64,000 nucleotides of DNA, taken from NCBI GenBank assembly GCA_028829895.1, contig CM054181.1:11180501-11244500 (forward strand), written 5' to 3'. The notes below the pieces were generated by a model, which saw only the letters and a program-made list of their open reading frames with translations, ran no database searches and was not told the DNA's origin. This stretch comes from Sinotaia quadrata (taxonomy: Eukaryota > Mollusca > Gastropoda > Architaenioglossa > Viviparidae). Within the stretch, counting starts at the first letter, position 1. Each line of letters opens with the position of its first letter. Shown piece by piece: positions 1 through 11,100 of the stretch. The position numbers were made by a program, and so were the translations under genes.

Positions 1-503
1 TCTTTCTGCTGTTTTATGAACAAAGCAGCAAATGACGTGACATTTCCTGACGACGGGAAATTGACTTCAGAGGAAGTGAACTAAATAGATAAAAATATTT
101 CCATTGACTTAAAATGACAGACGTGCACTCGGTAGGTGAAATGCAGCATTAAATTCCCGTGAAATTCGTAGTTATATAAGACTATTTGAAACAATTCCCG
201 CTATTTCTGTTAGGTTGCCTTGACAAGAACTAAAACATACGGTCGATAAGGGTTATGAAATATCTTTTATAAAAACTTATTGGAACCGAAGGTAGTTATA
301 TAAGCTGTTGAGTAAACGGTTCTTGACACAGGAGTAGCTGCCAAAAAAATATAAATTATAATGATAAGTAATTATAATTGTAATGAAATAAATTGCAGCT
401 TACATACTAGGACGTGTCAATAATTATTTTGGTTTAGAAAATATTTTGTTTTAATGTGCATTAATATTCCTTTCCTGACGAAAATAATGAACCTTTATAT
501 TGA
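1..503. other. No gene seen
   Basis: A+T-rich sequence with no convincing reading frame, splice-bounded exon or repeat. It ends at the start of the 45-bp tandem array. Confidence 0.6.
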
Positions 504-863
504 ATGTACAATGTATTAAATAATGCTGGTGTCCAGCTTTACTGTTGTATGTACAATGTATTAAATAATGCTGGTGTCCAGCTTTATTGTTGTATGTACA
601 ATGTATTAAATAATGCTGGTGTCCAGCTTTACTCTTGTATGTACAATGTATTAAATAATGCTGGTGTCCAGCTTTACTGTTGTATGTACAATGTATTAAA
701 TAATGCTGGTGTCCAGCTTTACTGTTGTATGTACAATGTATTAAATAATGCTGGTGTCCAGCTTTACTGTTGTATGTACAATGTATTAAATAATGCTGGT
801 GTCCAGCTTTACTGTTGTATGTACAATGTATTAAATAATGCTGGTGTCCAGCTTTACTGTTGT
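504..863. repeat. 45-bp minisatellite, 8 copies
   Basis: Eight nearly identical head-to-tail units of 45 bp, each beginning ATGTACAATGTATTAAATAA. Differences are single bases (for example TTATTG versus TTACTG near the unit end). Because 45 is a multiple of three and the unit lacks stops in one frame on each strand, it gives long open frames on both strands (15-residue repeat MYNVLNNAGVQLYCC on +). There is no splice or promoter context, so I treat it as non-coding. Confidence 0.95.
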
Positions 864-1715
864 AAAGAAAACAGCCGAAACGTCGTGTGCGTTTTTGTCG
901 GGTAAAATTAAGCAAAAGCATTTTGAAACTTTCAAGGAAAAGTTCAATAGAAATAATAAAATGAATATGCAAAGCCTACATCTGTAGTGCTTATATTTTA
1001 GTAAAATGTTCCTGTTTATGAGTGCAAATAGAAATATAGAAACAACCTGTCCTACCTGAGAGTGTTAAGTACTACCGACTTCTGCTGTTAAAAAAACATC
1101 TTCCTCAAACATTCCATTCTGTAGAGTAGCTCATTTTAATTTGTTGTATAAATCAATGGCAATGCATTTTACATGTTATGGGTATACTGGCTGAATTTAA
1201 TAGTAAACTACTAGAAACCATTTTAATTTTAATTTACGCTAGAGCGCAAGTTGAGTTGCACGTTATAACTATTATTAATATTTATTATTAAATCTGTGTA
1301 AATGCTACTTAGCTTACTTAGAACTAATAATAATAACATATATAAAATTACTGCTTTGTTGATTAGAATCAATCATAAATATTTAAAGGAACTTTTCATC
1401 TGTGTGTATGTGTATTAGTTTTCAAGTGTATTTAATCATGTTGTTGCTGGATGAGCTAATTAAATATAACTGATCGTTTTAATGAAGCGTTAATTATCTT
1501 GGCGTGTGGATCTACAATTACTGGACAAAACTGTACAGGTAAATCTAAATATAGCTTCTTGATCACCTTACAGCATAAAAATAGTTAATTGTTTGAAAAA
1601 TAATGATGAATTAATAGTTAATTTTAGTTAAGTAAGAAATTTCGATTTCTTTTTCAAACAGAGAAAATTTAATAAATAATAAGTTCAGACTTTCAAACGG
1701 CAATGATTAAAAATG
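864..1715. other. No gene seen
   Basis: A+T-rich single-copy-looking sequence with short runs of AAT and TTA. No exon, RNA gene or tandem repeat could be supported. Confidence 0.5.
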
Positions 1716-2090
1716 TTAGTGATCATCTCCTTTCATCCAGTCCCGTAAGCAAACGAGCATACCCATAGTATGTGGTTCAAATGAACAACGTGTTTTGTTT
1801 ACAATGTAACCTGCTGAACTGAACAGTCTCTCACATTGCACTGAAGTTGCCGGTATACAAAGAACAATCTCTCACATTTCTACTTTAGTTGCCGGTATAC
1901 AAAGAACAGTCTCTCACATTGCACTGAAGTTACCGGTATACAAAGAAGTCTTTGCCAGCGATGCCAATCTAGGAAACCTGTGTTCATTCATCTTCCACTC
2001 AGCAGTAGGCCTTTGCATGGATGTTGCAATCCACTTTGCCAGAGTACTGTTGGTATTGTGTTGTAATTGAAAACTCACTGGCGCCTCAAC
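1716..2090 (-). pseudogene. hAT transposase C-terminal fragment, decayed
   Basis: Read on the minus strand, the segment ending at the TAA at 1716-1718 encodes the hAT dimerisation signature: CERLFSSAGYIVNKTR followed by MGMLVCLRDWM. Upstream (about 1955-2045) the same element gives LAKWIATSMQRPTAEWK and FPRLASLAKT, the usual lead-in to that domain in ZBED/hAT transposases. The two blocks are out of frame and separated by an internal triplication (1821-1946), so the copy cannot encode an intact protein. Sequence further right, to about 2280, may be more of the element but is too worn to call. No terminal inverted repeats or target duplication could be identified. This is a fossil DNA transposon, not a host gene. 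Confidence 0.85.
1821..1946. repeat. 41-42 bp triplication inside the hAT remnant
   Basis: Three tandem copies beginning GAACAGTCTCTCACATTGCA (1821), then a variant at 1862 and another at 1904. Each spans part of the coding sequence of the hAT dimerisation domain, so the transposase reading frame is repeated and shifted here. Confidence 0.85.
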
Positions 2091-2612
2091 TCGGCAGAAA
2101 ATTGACTAACTTGACCTTGTTGTGCTGTAGATGATGCTGACGACGTCTTACTGGACTATACTTTGTCCAGTACATTTTAATGATGGATGCTGATGTATAT
2201 GTTGCAAGTGGTAGATTAGCGAAGTGTTTGATCATGACACGCACACAGAAAACGTTTTCCGCATTTGAAAGAATAACCATCAGAATTTAATTTAAAACCA
2301 AAATGTCCACTTTAACGGCCTGAAATGGCCTATATTTCAAGTGCAATCGCTTGCAGTTCTGCCCTCGCAATCATGGGTTTATCTTTTAATTGCAACAAAA
2401 CTTTTTATGACGTTAAATATGTAATAAAAAACGTTTTTAATGTTTTATGGTTAATCGTTAAATATAATTTTATTCTTAAGATCACATGATTCGCGCTTTT
2501 CGAGCTACAGAATATAAACGCCAGAGTCACCTTGGTAAGGCTTCGGTTTGCCGTTATGGAGAAATATTGAAAGTACGAGCGAGCGTTGTAGAAATTCGTG
2601 ATTATTGACTTT

Positions 2613-2880
2613 TGAGGAAGGCCTAGTTATGCCGCTTGTTGGTGGTAACATTTGACTAGAAAATGGTTTGGTGAGGAAGGCCTAGTTATGCCGCTTGTTG
2701 GTGGTAACATCTGACTAGAAAATGGTTTGGTGAGGAAGGCCTAGTTATGCCGCATGTTGGTAATATCTGACTGAAAATTACTTGGTGAGGAGTCTAGTTA
2801 TGCCACTTGTTGGTGACATCTGACTGTAAATGATTTGGTGAGGAGGTCTAGTTACACCGCACGTTGGTAACATCTGACTG
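2613..2880. repeat. 59-bp tandem repeat, about 4.6 copies
   Basis: Units begin TGAGGAAGGCCTAGTTATGC. The first two (2613, 2672) are almost identical and later copies shorten and diverge, ending near CATCTGACTG at 2880. Confidence 0.9.
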
Positions 2881-3142
2881 CCATCCATAATTAACAGCAC
2901 AATGAAGTATAGTAAATAAAATAGTTATGCTAATAATTTTGAGCATTATATAAAAAATGCGTTCCATTAATACTCACAAAGTATGTATCAGATAATTTAA
3001 ATAGCTGTATAAGCCTAAGTTAGGCGGTATGTGAAAGAGTAACACTTTAGTTTCAGAAAGACAAAAGAAATGAGAACATTTAAAAGCCAGATGACTGCCA
3101 AAGAAATATAAAAATCACAGTAGGAAATTAACCATACACCCC

Positions 3143-3252
3143 TATAGTAATTTAAATAAACGCCACAATAATAAATTATATAAACACCACAATAGTAAAT
3201 GATATAAACAACACAATAGTAAATGATATAAACAACACAATAGTAAATGAAG
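3143..3252. repeat. 24-bp tandem repeat
   Basis: About 4.5 units of AGTAAATGATATAAACAACA plus CAAT. The left copies have diverged. Confidence 0.8.
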
Positions 3253-3796
3253 TAACATCATTCCCACCAGCAATGAAATGTAACAGCTAAAATAAATACA
3301 ACTCATAATGAAATAAACATCAGAATTGTAAATTAAATAAGCACTACAACAGCAAACAAAGGTATAAAGATATCATGCAGGAAGAAGCCAAAGAATTAAA
3401 AAATATAATAATAACAACAGGGGGTCCCATTATCAGCACGCTATCTCGGACACCTCATAGCCATTCTGGAGATAGACCGACCTTTCCATCAGGCAACTTG
3501 AGGTGCAAATACAATTTCATTCAGAGAAGCAACGCTTTGCTGCTAATAAACCGGAAGCTGATATGTATTTATTGTAAGACAATAAAATGGACGAATGAAT
3601 AAATGTATAGTTGTGAGGCATTTTTGATTTTAACTGAGAGATTGCCGAGGGCAATCCGTCGACAAGGTACTGGAATGTTTAAGATAGTATTTGCTTCCCC
3701 CCCCCCCACTCCATCACTGCCTCGGCAAGTCCTGTCAATGCATTGTATGCAGGATATGTTTCTCTCTCAATCCCGCAGTGGTTTGTATCTCCTCAA

Positions 3797-4013
3797 TCCT
3801 GCCAGGATTAGAAAGATAGGGGCTAGAATTAGTAAGTTAGGGGTCAGAATTAATAAGTTAGGGGTCAGAATTAATAAGTTAGGGGCCAAGATTAATAAGT
3901 TAGGGGCCAAAATTAATAAGTAGGGGCTAGGATTAGTAAGTTAGGGGCCAGAATTAATACGTTAGGGGCCAAGATTAGTGAGTTAGGGGCCAAGATTTGT
4001 AAGAGGCCAGAAT
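3797..4013. repeat. 21-bp tandem repeat, about 10 copies
   Basis: Units contain GAATTAATAAGTTAGGGGTC with A/G and C/A variants. The 21-bp period gives an open seven-residue repeat on the + strand by chance. It is not telomeric sequence in spite of the GTTAGGGG core. Confidence 0.9.
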
Positions 4014-4390
4014 TATTATGATAATGGTAGCAAAAGTATCTTTTCTGTCAGAAAATGTTTAAGCAAAAATAATTATAATATATTAAACTACCATTTCTTT
4101 CTGCAGATTTTAATCCCAAACTCAAACAATAAAGTCTTTCTAAAAATTGTATTCAAACTAAATAGACAAGATGAAAACTTCACACTTGCTGATTTTGATT
4201 CATAGATGGGTAAAGTCCGTCGGTTGTCAGGACCCGCAAGAACGTTAGATTGAGTGCTGTGTGAACAAAGTAAAATTATAATTAATTCATGAAACCACTT
4301 TTCATGATGTATTATATTGTTCTAGAAGTTTATGGACATGTGACAGACACACCCAAAACATTAGAATGTTCGAGTACTGTGGGGCTAAAT

Positions 4391-5222
4391 AAATAAGACT
4401 GGTAAGTTATTACGTGAACAAATGGCATTCATTTCTTAAATAAGACTGGTAAGTTAGTACGTGAACAAATGGCATTCATTTCTTAAATAAGACTGGTAAG
4501 TTAGTACGTGAACAAATGGCATTCATTTCTTAAATAAGACTGGTAAGTTATTACGTGAACAAATGGCATTCATTTCTTAAATAAGACTGGTAAGTTATTA
4601 CGTGAACAAATGGCATTCATTTCTTAAATAAGACTGGTAAGTTAGTACGTGAACAAATGGCATTCATTTCTTAAATAAGACTGGTAAGTTATTACGTGAA
4701 CAAATGGCATTCATTTCTTAAATAAGACTGGTAAGTTATTACGTGAACAAATGGCATTCATTTCTTAAATAAGACTGGTAAGTTAGTACGTGAACAAATG
4801 GCATTCATTTCTTAAATAAGACTGGTAAGTTAGTATGTAAACAAAGGGCATTCATTTCTTAAATAAGACTGGTAAGTTATTACGTGAACAAAGGGCATTC
4901 ATTTCTTAAATAAGACTGGTAAGTTATTACGTGAACAAATGGCATTCATTTCTTAAATAAGGCTGGTAAGTTATTACGTGAACAAATGGCATTCATTTCT
5001 TAAATAAGACTGGTAAGTTATTACGTGAACAAATGGCATTCATTTCTTAAATAAGACTGGTAAGTTAGTATGTAAACAAAGGGCATTCATTTTTTAAAAA
5101 ACAAGACTGGTAAGTTAGTACGTGAACAAATGACATTCATTTTTTAATAAGACTGGTAAGTTAGTACGTGAACAAAGGGCATTTATTTTTTTAAACGACT
5201 GTTAAGTTAGTACGTAAGTAAA
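4391..5222. repeat. 47-bp minisatellite, about 17-18 copies
   Basis: Units start AAATAAGACTGGTAAGTTAT and contain CGTGAACAAATGGCATTCAT. Two diagnostic variants, GTTATTAC/GTTAGTAC and AAATGG/AAAGGG, alternate in blocks. The right-hand end (after about 5085) degenerates with small indels. Confidence 0.95.
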
Positions 5223-5382
5223 GTCGTTAGGAATGAAAATACTACTACTAATAATAATATATGTTTTTAAATGTTTTTAAAGCCTTATTGTTAACTGCTG
5301 AGGACACTGGTAAAGAAGTGTTATTCTTGCCAAGTAAAAAGAAGTCTTACACGCTTGATTTCTCACACTTTGTTTCATAACT

Positions 5383-5560
5383 CTTGTTTTATAACGCTTT
5401 GTTTTATAGCTATTGTTGCATAATGATTTGTCTTGTTTTATAACTCTTGTTTTATAACGATTTGTTTTATAACTATTGTTACATAAATCTTTGTCTTATA
5501 ACTCTTGTTTTATACCGCTAAGTCTTATTAAGTCTTGTTTTTATAACGCTTTGTTTAACC
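5383..5560. repeat. Degenerate ~28-bp repeat, family A
   Basis: Loose repeats of TAACTCTTGTTTTATAACG and TTTGTTTTATAACTATTG. The same words recur at 6640-6815, so the two arrays probably share an origin. Confidence 0.7.
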
Positions 5561-6060
5561 ACAACTTTCTCGACTTAAAATGTATGTCAGGGTGGGTGAC
5601 ATTTGTGAATCCTCAAGGCTTGGTCAATTTCAGTTTCTGTGAATCTGTTACCGAGAAAGTATGAGCCGTTCATTAGAAGAGAGTCATTGTTAGAATCTCA
5701 CCAAAATTCTTGATAAGATGGAATCATTAAAAAATATGTTAGGAGACGATCAGATGGCTTAAAACTGACTTTCTTTCTCCAACGTTGACTGGGTATGTTT
5801 GCCTGTATATTTCGAGCAGACGATGTTCTCGCTGGATAGAGACAGTCTCAGTACTCAATCTATTTTAACCGCCTTTCTTTTATAATTAACTCTGGAATCG
5901 GACTTTCAGTTGTAGGATTTTTTTAAATCATCATTTACAATCATTCCATTGAGGATTTTTCAGCTGCAAAGCAGACATCACTGTCGCTTGTGGTCTGTCT
6001 TCGATGACATTCGATAAAAAGAAGTGTAGTCATATTAACAGTCACAAGATCTGACTGGAA

Positions 6061-6320
6061 AATGTTCAAAACAAGATTGATTTCAAATCTTGTAATTTTC
6101 TCCAATGTTCAAAACAAGATTGATTTCATGTCTCTTGTAATTTTTTTTCCAATGTTCAAAACAAGATTGATTTCATGTCCCTTGTCATTTTCTCCAATGT
6201 TCTAAACAAGATTGATTCTCTTGTAAAATTTCTCCAATGTTCAAAATAAGATTGATTTCATGTCATTTTCTCCAATGTTCAAAACGAGATTGATTTCATG
6301 TCTCTTGTAATTTTCTCCAG
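6061..6320. repeat. ~45-50 bp tandem repeat, about 6 copies
   Basis: Units contain CCAATGTTCAAAACAAGATT followed by GATTTCATGTCTCTTGTAAT, with indels in the T-rich joint. Confidence 0.85.
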
Positions 6321-6373
6321 TATATACATCCACGTATTGCACAGTGCGTCCGGCTGCTTCTATAATTATTTAT

Positions 6374-6520
6374 GGATTATAGCTGAAGAAAACGATCTTA
6401 AATGCAAGTATTTCGCTGTAAGATTATAGCTGAAGAAAACGATGTTAAATGCAAGTATTTCGCTGTAAGATTATAGCTGAAGAAAACGATCTTAAATGCA
6501 AGAGATTCATTGTAAGATTA
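6374..6520. repeat. 47-bp tandem repeat, 3 copies
   Basis: Three units starting near GATTATAGCTGAAGAAAACG. The third is altered in its last third (GAGATTCATTG in place of GTATTTCGCTG). Confidence 0.9.
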
Positions 6521-6639
6521 TAGCCTGAGCAATGAAAGCCGGAAGTTAGCCACAAAAAGTCTCAGTTAAATTAATAGTTATGCGCGTGCCTGCTATTTGA
6601 CGTATATGTTAAGGAAAGTTGTGGACAACGCGTTAGCTT

Positions 6640-6815
6640 ATAATTCTTTTGTATAATGCATTGTTTTATAACTGTTGCTGTATAGTGCGTTCTGTATAAT
6701 GCGTTATTTTATAACTGTTGTTGTATAATACGCTATTTTATAACGGTTGTATAATGATTGGTTTTATAACTCTTGTTGTATAATGCTTTTGTCTTAAAAT
6801 TCTTGTTGTATAATG
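6640..6815. repeat. Degenerate ~28-bp repeat, family A, second array
   Basis: Repeats of TTTATAACTGTTGTTGTATA and ATGCGTT, sharing core words with the array at 5383-5560. Confidence 0.7.
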
Positions 6816-6972
6816 TTTTTATAGGGGAAAATGGGAAATATATACTTATATGAGAAATACCAAGTAATTTTTTAAAATTTTGTTCTAGAAAAATATACGT
6901 AGCTGTAAAAGTAAAATTTCTAAAAACCCATATTTTTATTGTTCAGATTCAGCTGACATTTGCCCTTTTGTT

Positions 6973-7167
6973 ATGGCCAAGGAAGACTTTGATCTCTTTT
7001 GGAACAGCCATTTGCACACTCCTGACAGTTCTGGTCAGGCTGCGGAGTCTGAAGTTCTGTACTGGCATTCACTCAAAGAGGAAACGGTCAACTACCCGTG
7101 GTCTCGTCGCGAGGCAAGCACCCGACAGCACGCACTTGCTGCGGTTGCACGTGATCTTATGACGCAG
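6973..7167 (+). CDS. Deaminase-FN3 gene, exon 1 (start)
   Basis: 65 codons from the ATG at 6973, ending CAG|GTTGGT with phase 0. It encodes EVLYWHSLKEE and RQHALAAVARDLM, which line up with the first strands and the zinc-ligand helix of AID/APOBEC proteins. The position two after His is Leu (CTT), where Glu is expected. The last 20 bases belong to the 55-bp minisatellite, so several equivalent donors follow. An acceptor-like TTGTTCAG at 6939-6946 means a further upstream exon is possible. Confidence 0.7.
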
Positions 7168-8119
7168 GTTGGTCAGAGTCAACTTCGAAAATTGTCTAGT
7201 GTCACGTGATCTTATGACACAGGTTGGTCAGAGTCAACTTCGAATATTGTCCAGTAGCACGGGATCTTATGACGCAGGTTGGTCAGAGTCAACTTCGAAA
7301 ATTGTCTAGTGTCACGTGATCTTATGACGCAGGTTGGTCAGAGTCAACTTCGAATATTGTCCAGTAGCACGGGATCTTATGACGCAGGTTGGTCAGAGTC
7401 AACTTCGAAAATTGTCTAGTGTCAAGTGATCTTATGACGCAGGTTGGTCAGAGTCAACTTCGAAAATTGTCTAGTGTCACGTGATCTTATGACACAGGTT
7501 GGTCAGAGTCAACTTCGAATATTGTCTAGTATCACGTGATCTTATGACACAGGTTGGTCAGAGTCAACTTCGAAAATTGTCATAGCAAGTGATCTGTTCA
7601 GATTAGAGAACGCCTCCAGTATCTTTGGCTTATATTCCAAACTAATTTTATAACACGAGTCCTTCAGCTTACACTTCGTTATACATTTCAGGCCAGTGGT
7701 CACTGATCGATGCGAGCTCTTGACCAGTATAACATCCTATGGAGAAAGAATACTTTCTGATGGCTGCTTTTCTTTATAATTCTCATTTTGTTGCCATCAT
7801 AGTTTGATTTTAAGATACAAACCCACACTGTCTTTTTGATATTATAAGTTTTGTGCTTCTTCGAGTTCCAACTTGACCTATGCTGCAGAGGCATAATTTG
7901 TGATTTCATAATTCACTAAGGTTTCAAGATACCAAGTAGAATTTGTTCTAAAAATCGTGTGTGTATGTGTGTGTGTGAGTTAAAATTATCACTTCCTCAT
8001 ATCAGATAACTGTTCAAATTACAAACACACACACACACCATCACGTGTGTACACCGTACTCGCTCTCAACACACTTCAATATACACACAAACTCTCTCTT
8101 TCTCTTTCAAACACCCACC

Positions 8120-8168
<49 letters not shown>

Positions 8169-11100
8169 TATATGCTGAATCATACAGATACATATATAAG
8201 CACACCAATCTGTTAACTTTTATAGCAAACACGTGATTGTTGACTGTAACAGGTACGAGTAGCGACAAAGAAAACCAATGTGACAGTGACAGTACTTCAA
8301 AACCTGAGTCCGTGTGTGGACTGTGCTGGGGAACTGCTAAAGGTAAAATCTTTTTTCTGGCCAATTCATGTCTTTCATTCATGTATCAGTGCATTCTTTT
8401 TGTCTGTCACGCATGTATCGTACATTCTTCTGGTGTGACCCGCGAAATACTGCAGTCCTCTGTCTATCATGAATTTATGCGTGCATTCCTCTGTCAGTCT
8501 CGCGTTTAGTTCCCTTGACAAATAAATTACTGCATTATCTTGATGATAAGCAAGTCGTTACTTATCATAACATGCTGGTCATTTCTTCATCTACTTATAT
8601 CCAGCAATAAGCTTGTAATTGCATACTCTAAATAAATAATCTAGTTAAAATAAATTTCAGATCATTCTGTTAGGTAATTATTATGAACATTGCTTTATCT
8701 CGTTATACTGAAAAGAAGGTCATTAAAATCATCCAGCAGGTTATTGTTAATCAGGCTCAATCACCATGTCATAAAGATAACAATCGTTGTAAATCTCATC
8801 AAGAGTGTCATTGCAAAAAAACATCAGTATGACGTGTATCATTGCACTGCTGTATTGAGCGTGTAAGTCCTAACATAAATAGTAATTAAGATAATTTTGC
8901 CTTATGGTGCTCCCTACAACATTGTGACACTTCTGGGCACCCTTCACTCATTATGATTATTATTTATTAATTAATAACACATAACTACTTATAAGTGATC
9001 GACAATCTCAATTTATAATTATTAATAATTCTCCCACAAGACCAAATTGTCTCTCACTTGGTAGATTATAAGGGTGTCGTAAAACTCTACTCTTTACAAA
9101 ATAATAAGTTGGACGTTTTCCTGTTGCATAATGTTTCTGCAGGTGGAAACTTTTTACTGAAAGAGTAATTTTAAAAATCAGTCATTTATTTATACTTAAT
9201 GAGCCCCCGTCCACCTGCTATCACTACAAGATTATATGCGGAAGAAGGTTAATAACAATATATTTATTAAATCAACAATCAAATTTACAGCGTATGAATA
9301 TAATCAAAAGAGCGTCGACGTTTTCATCACTTCATAACAATGTCTGATTAAACGTTTGGCACTCATTCAGTTTATCCTAGCATAGACATCAGCAGTCAAA
9401 TTAACAGAATTCACAAGAATGAACTTACAGCATCACGTTTACTAAGTTCACCGACAATACTGGAAACACACCAGTGTGATTCGGTCGAGTACAGTATCAC
9501 TGCAGTCTGAAGCATAAACAAGGTTACAAAACATCAGAAGCATCAAAAGTCATGCTCCCCTCTACAAAAAGTCAAATCAAGGGCAGCGTTAAGTTTCAGG
9601 CATATTTCATCTTTCTCTCTTACACACATTCTCAACTTACAAATCCCCCCAACAATATTCATTAGCCCGATACACACACAGCATGAGAAAAAAAGCATCG
9701 GTCAAAATTTATAAGTGTAAAGTACAACGTAATCAAGTTAGCGAACTTAGAAATAATGTTTCAATTACATAAAGCATTCTCCAATTAAAATCTTATATCA
9801 ATAGCAAACATTTATGAAATGTTCTAAGTCTATTTTATCAGTCAATTAACTTACCATAAGCTAACGATTGCCTGGACTCGAGTTATGTCAAAATCAAAGT
9901 GATTAAAATATAGAACTTCCTTCAACAAAGTAACTTTCAATCTATCCCCATTGGATGAAATTATTATGAGCAAGTAGAGACTATTAGTCAAAAAACTACT
10001 TATCTGCTTGGAACTGGATTACATCATGAAGCAAAATAACTCAGTCGTTATAAAATATCTTCATAAGCATTGCCCGATGTTGGTCACGTTAACATTAGCG
10101 ACAAATTATATAATTAAATAGTGAAAAATAGGGACAAGCAACTTTGCTCTGTCACGAACATTAATACTAGAAATTTACCTTGCTTTATCAAATCATATAG
10201 GTCATAATGTCACCTAAATAGATCTTTACCCCCTAAAACATTAATACTAGAAATTTACTGCAGCAACAAATCATATAAAGAAGTAGGTCGTTATACCACC
10301 ACTTCATTAATACATGTAGATCATTATGTCACCAGATCATGAAACAAGTGGGTCACTATATCACAAATCATTACACAAGTGGGTCATTATATCACCAAAT
10401 AATTATAACGAAATCAATAAAAAGTAGGTCATTACACTGGCATACAACAGTCTACTTCAAGACATCAAATCAAGCTCTGTACGTATATTATTCCCCCCCC
10501 CCCACACACACACACACACTTAAATAAACCAGTCTGTTTTAGCATTAAAAAAGCTCTGCAGTGGCATTAAACAAAATTCCCCATTACCATTTTAAAAGAA
10601 AGGATTTGTTTAGGCCTTAAATTAGGCGCTTTGTTGTCATAGATCCCAGGCTCTGCAATAGAATAAGGTCAGGCTCTATAATGGCATAAACTGGGCACTG
10701 TAATGACAAACTGGGTAGGCCTACTGTAATGACATAAACTGGGCACTGTGATGACAAACTGGGTACTGTAATGACATAAACTGGGAACTGTGATGACAAA
10801 CTGAGCACTGCATGGGCATAACACTGGGACTGTATGGGCATAAAACAAAATCATAAAAATGGGCATAATACTGGACACTAGTCACATTGTATGACACAAA
10901 ACGAGAGTCTATAGTGGCATACAATATAACGCTGTATTGTTAATCAGGCTCAATCATACAATTAAACACTATAGTTAATCAGGCTCTATATTGGCATACA
11001 ATATAATACTGTATTGTTAATCAGGCTCTAACTAGGCTCTATATTGTAAATATCCGCTCTGTTTTCTGGTATAAAGCCATACAAATGTCAATCGGATTTC

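Noticed and set aside
451..972. 173-codon minus-strand frame over the 45-bp array
   Set aside because: A frame created by a stop-free 3n repeat; no splice, promoter or homology support.
3375..3923. Two adjacent + frames (75 and 106 codons)
   Set aside because: No recognisable domain, no splice context, and the second runs into the 21-bp repeat and a poly-C run.
3797..4013. TTAGGGG-containing repeat suggesting interstitial telomere
   Set aside because: The unit is 21 bp with one TTAGGGG each; telomere repeats would be TTAGGG back to back.
4391..5222. Regular direct repeats resembling a CRISPR array
   Set aside because: No unique spacers; the whole 47-bp unit repeats, and the genome is eukaryotic.
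8237..8509. + frame beginning MLTVTGTSSDKENQ over deaminase exon 2
   Set aside because: Wrong phase for both neighbouring exons; the phase-0 frame over the same bases gives the SPCVDC motif.
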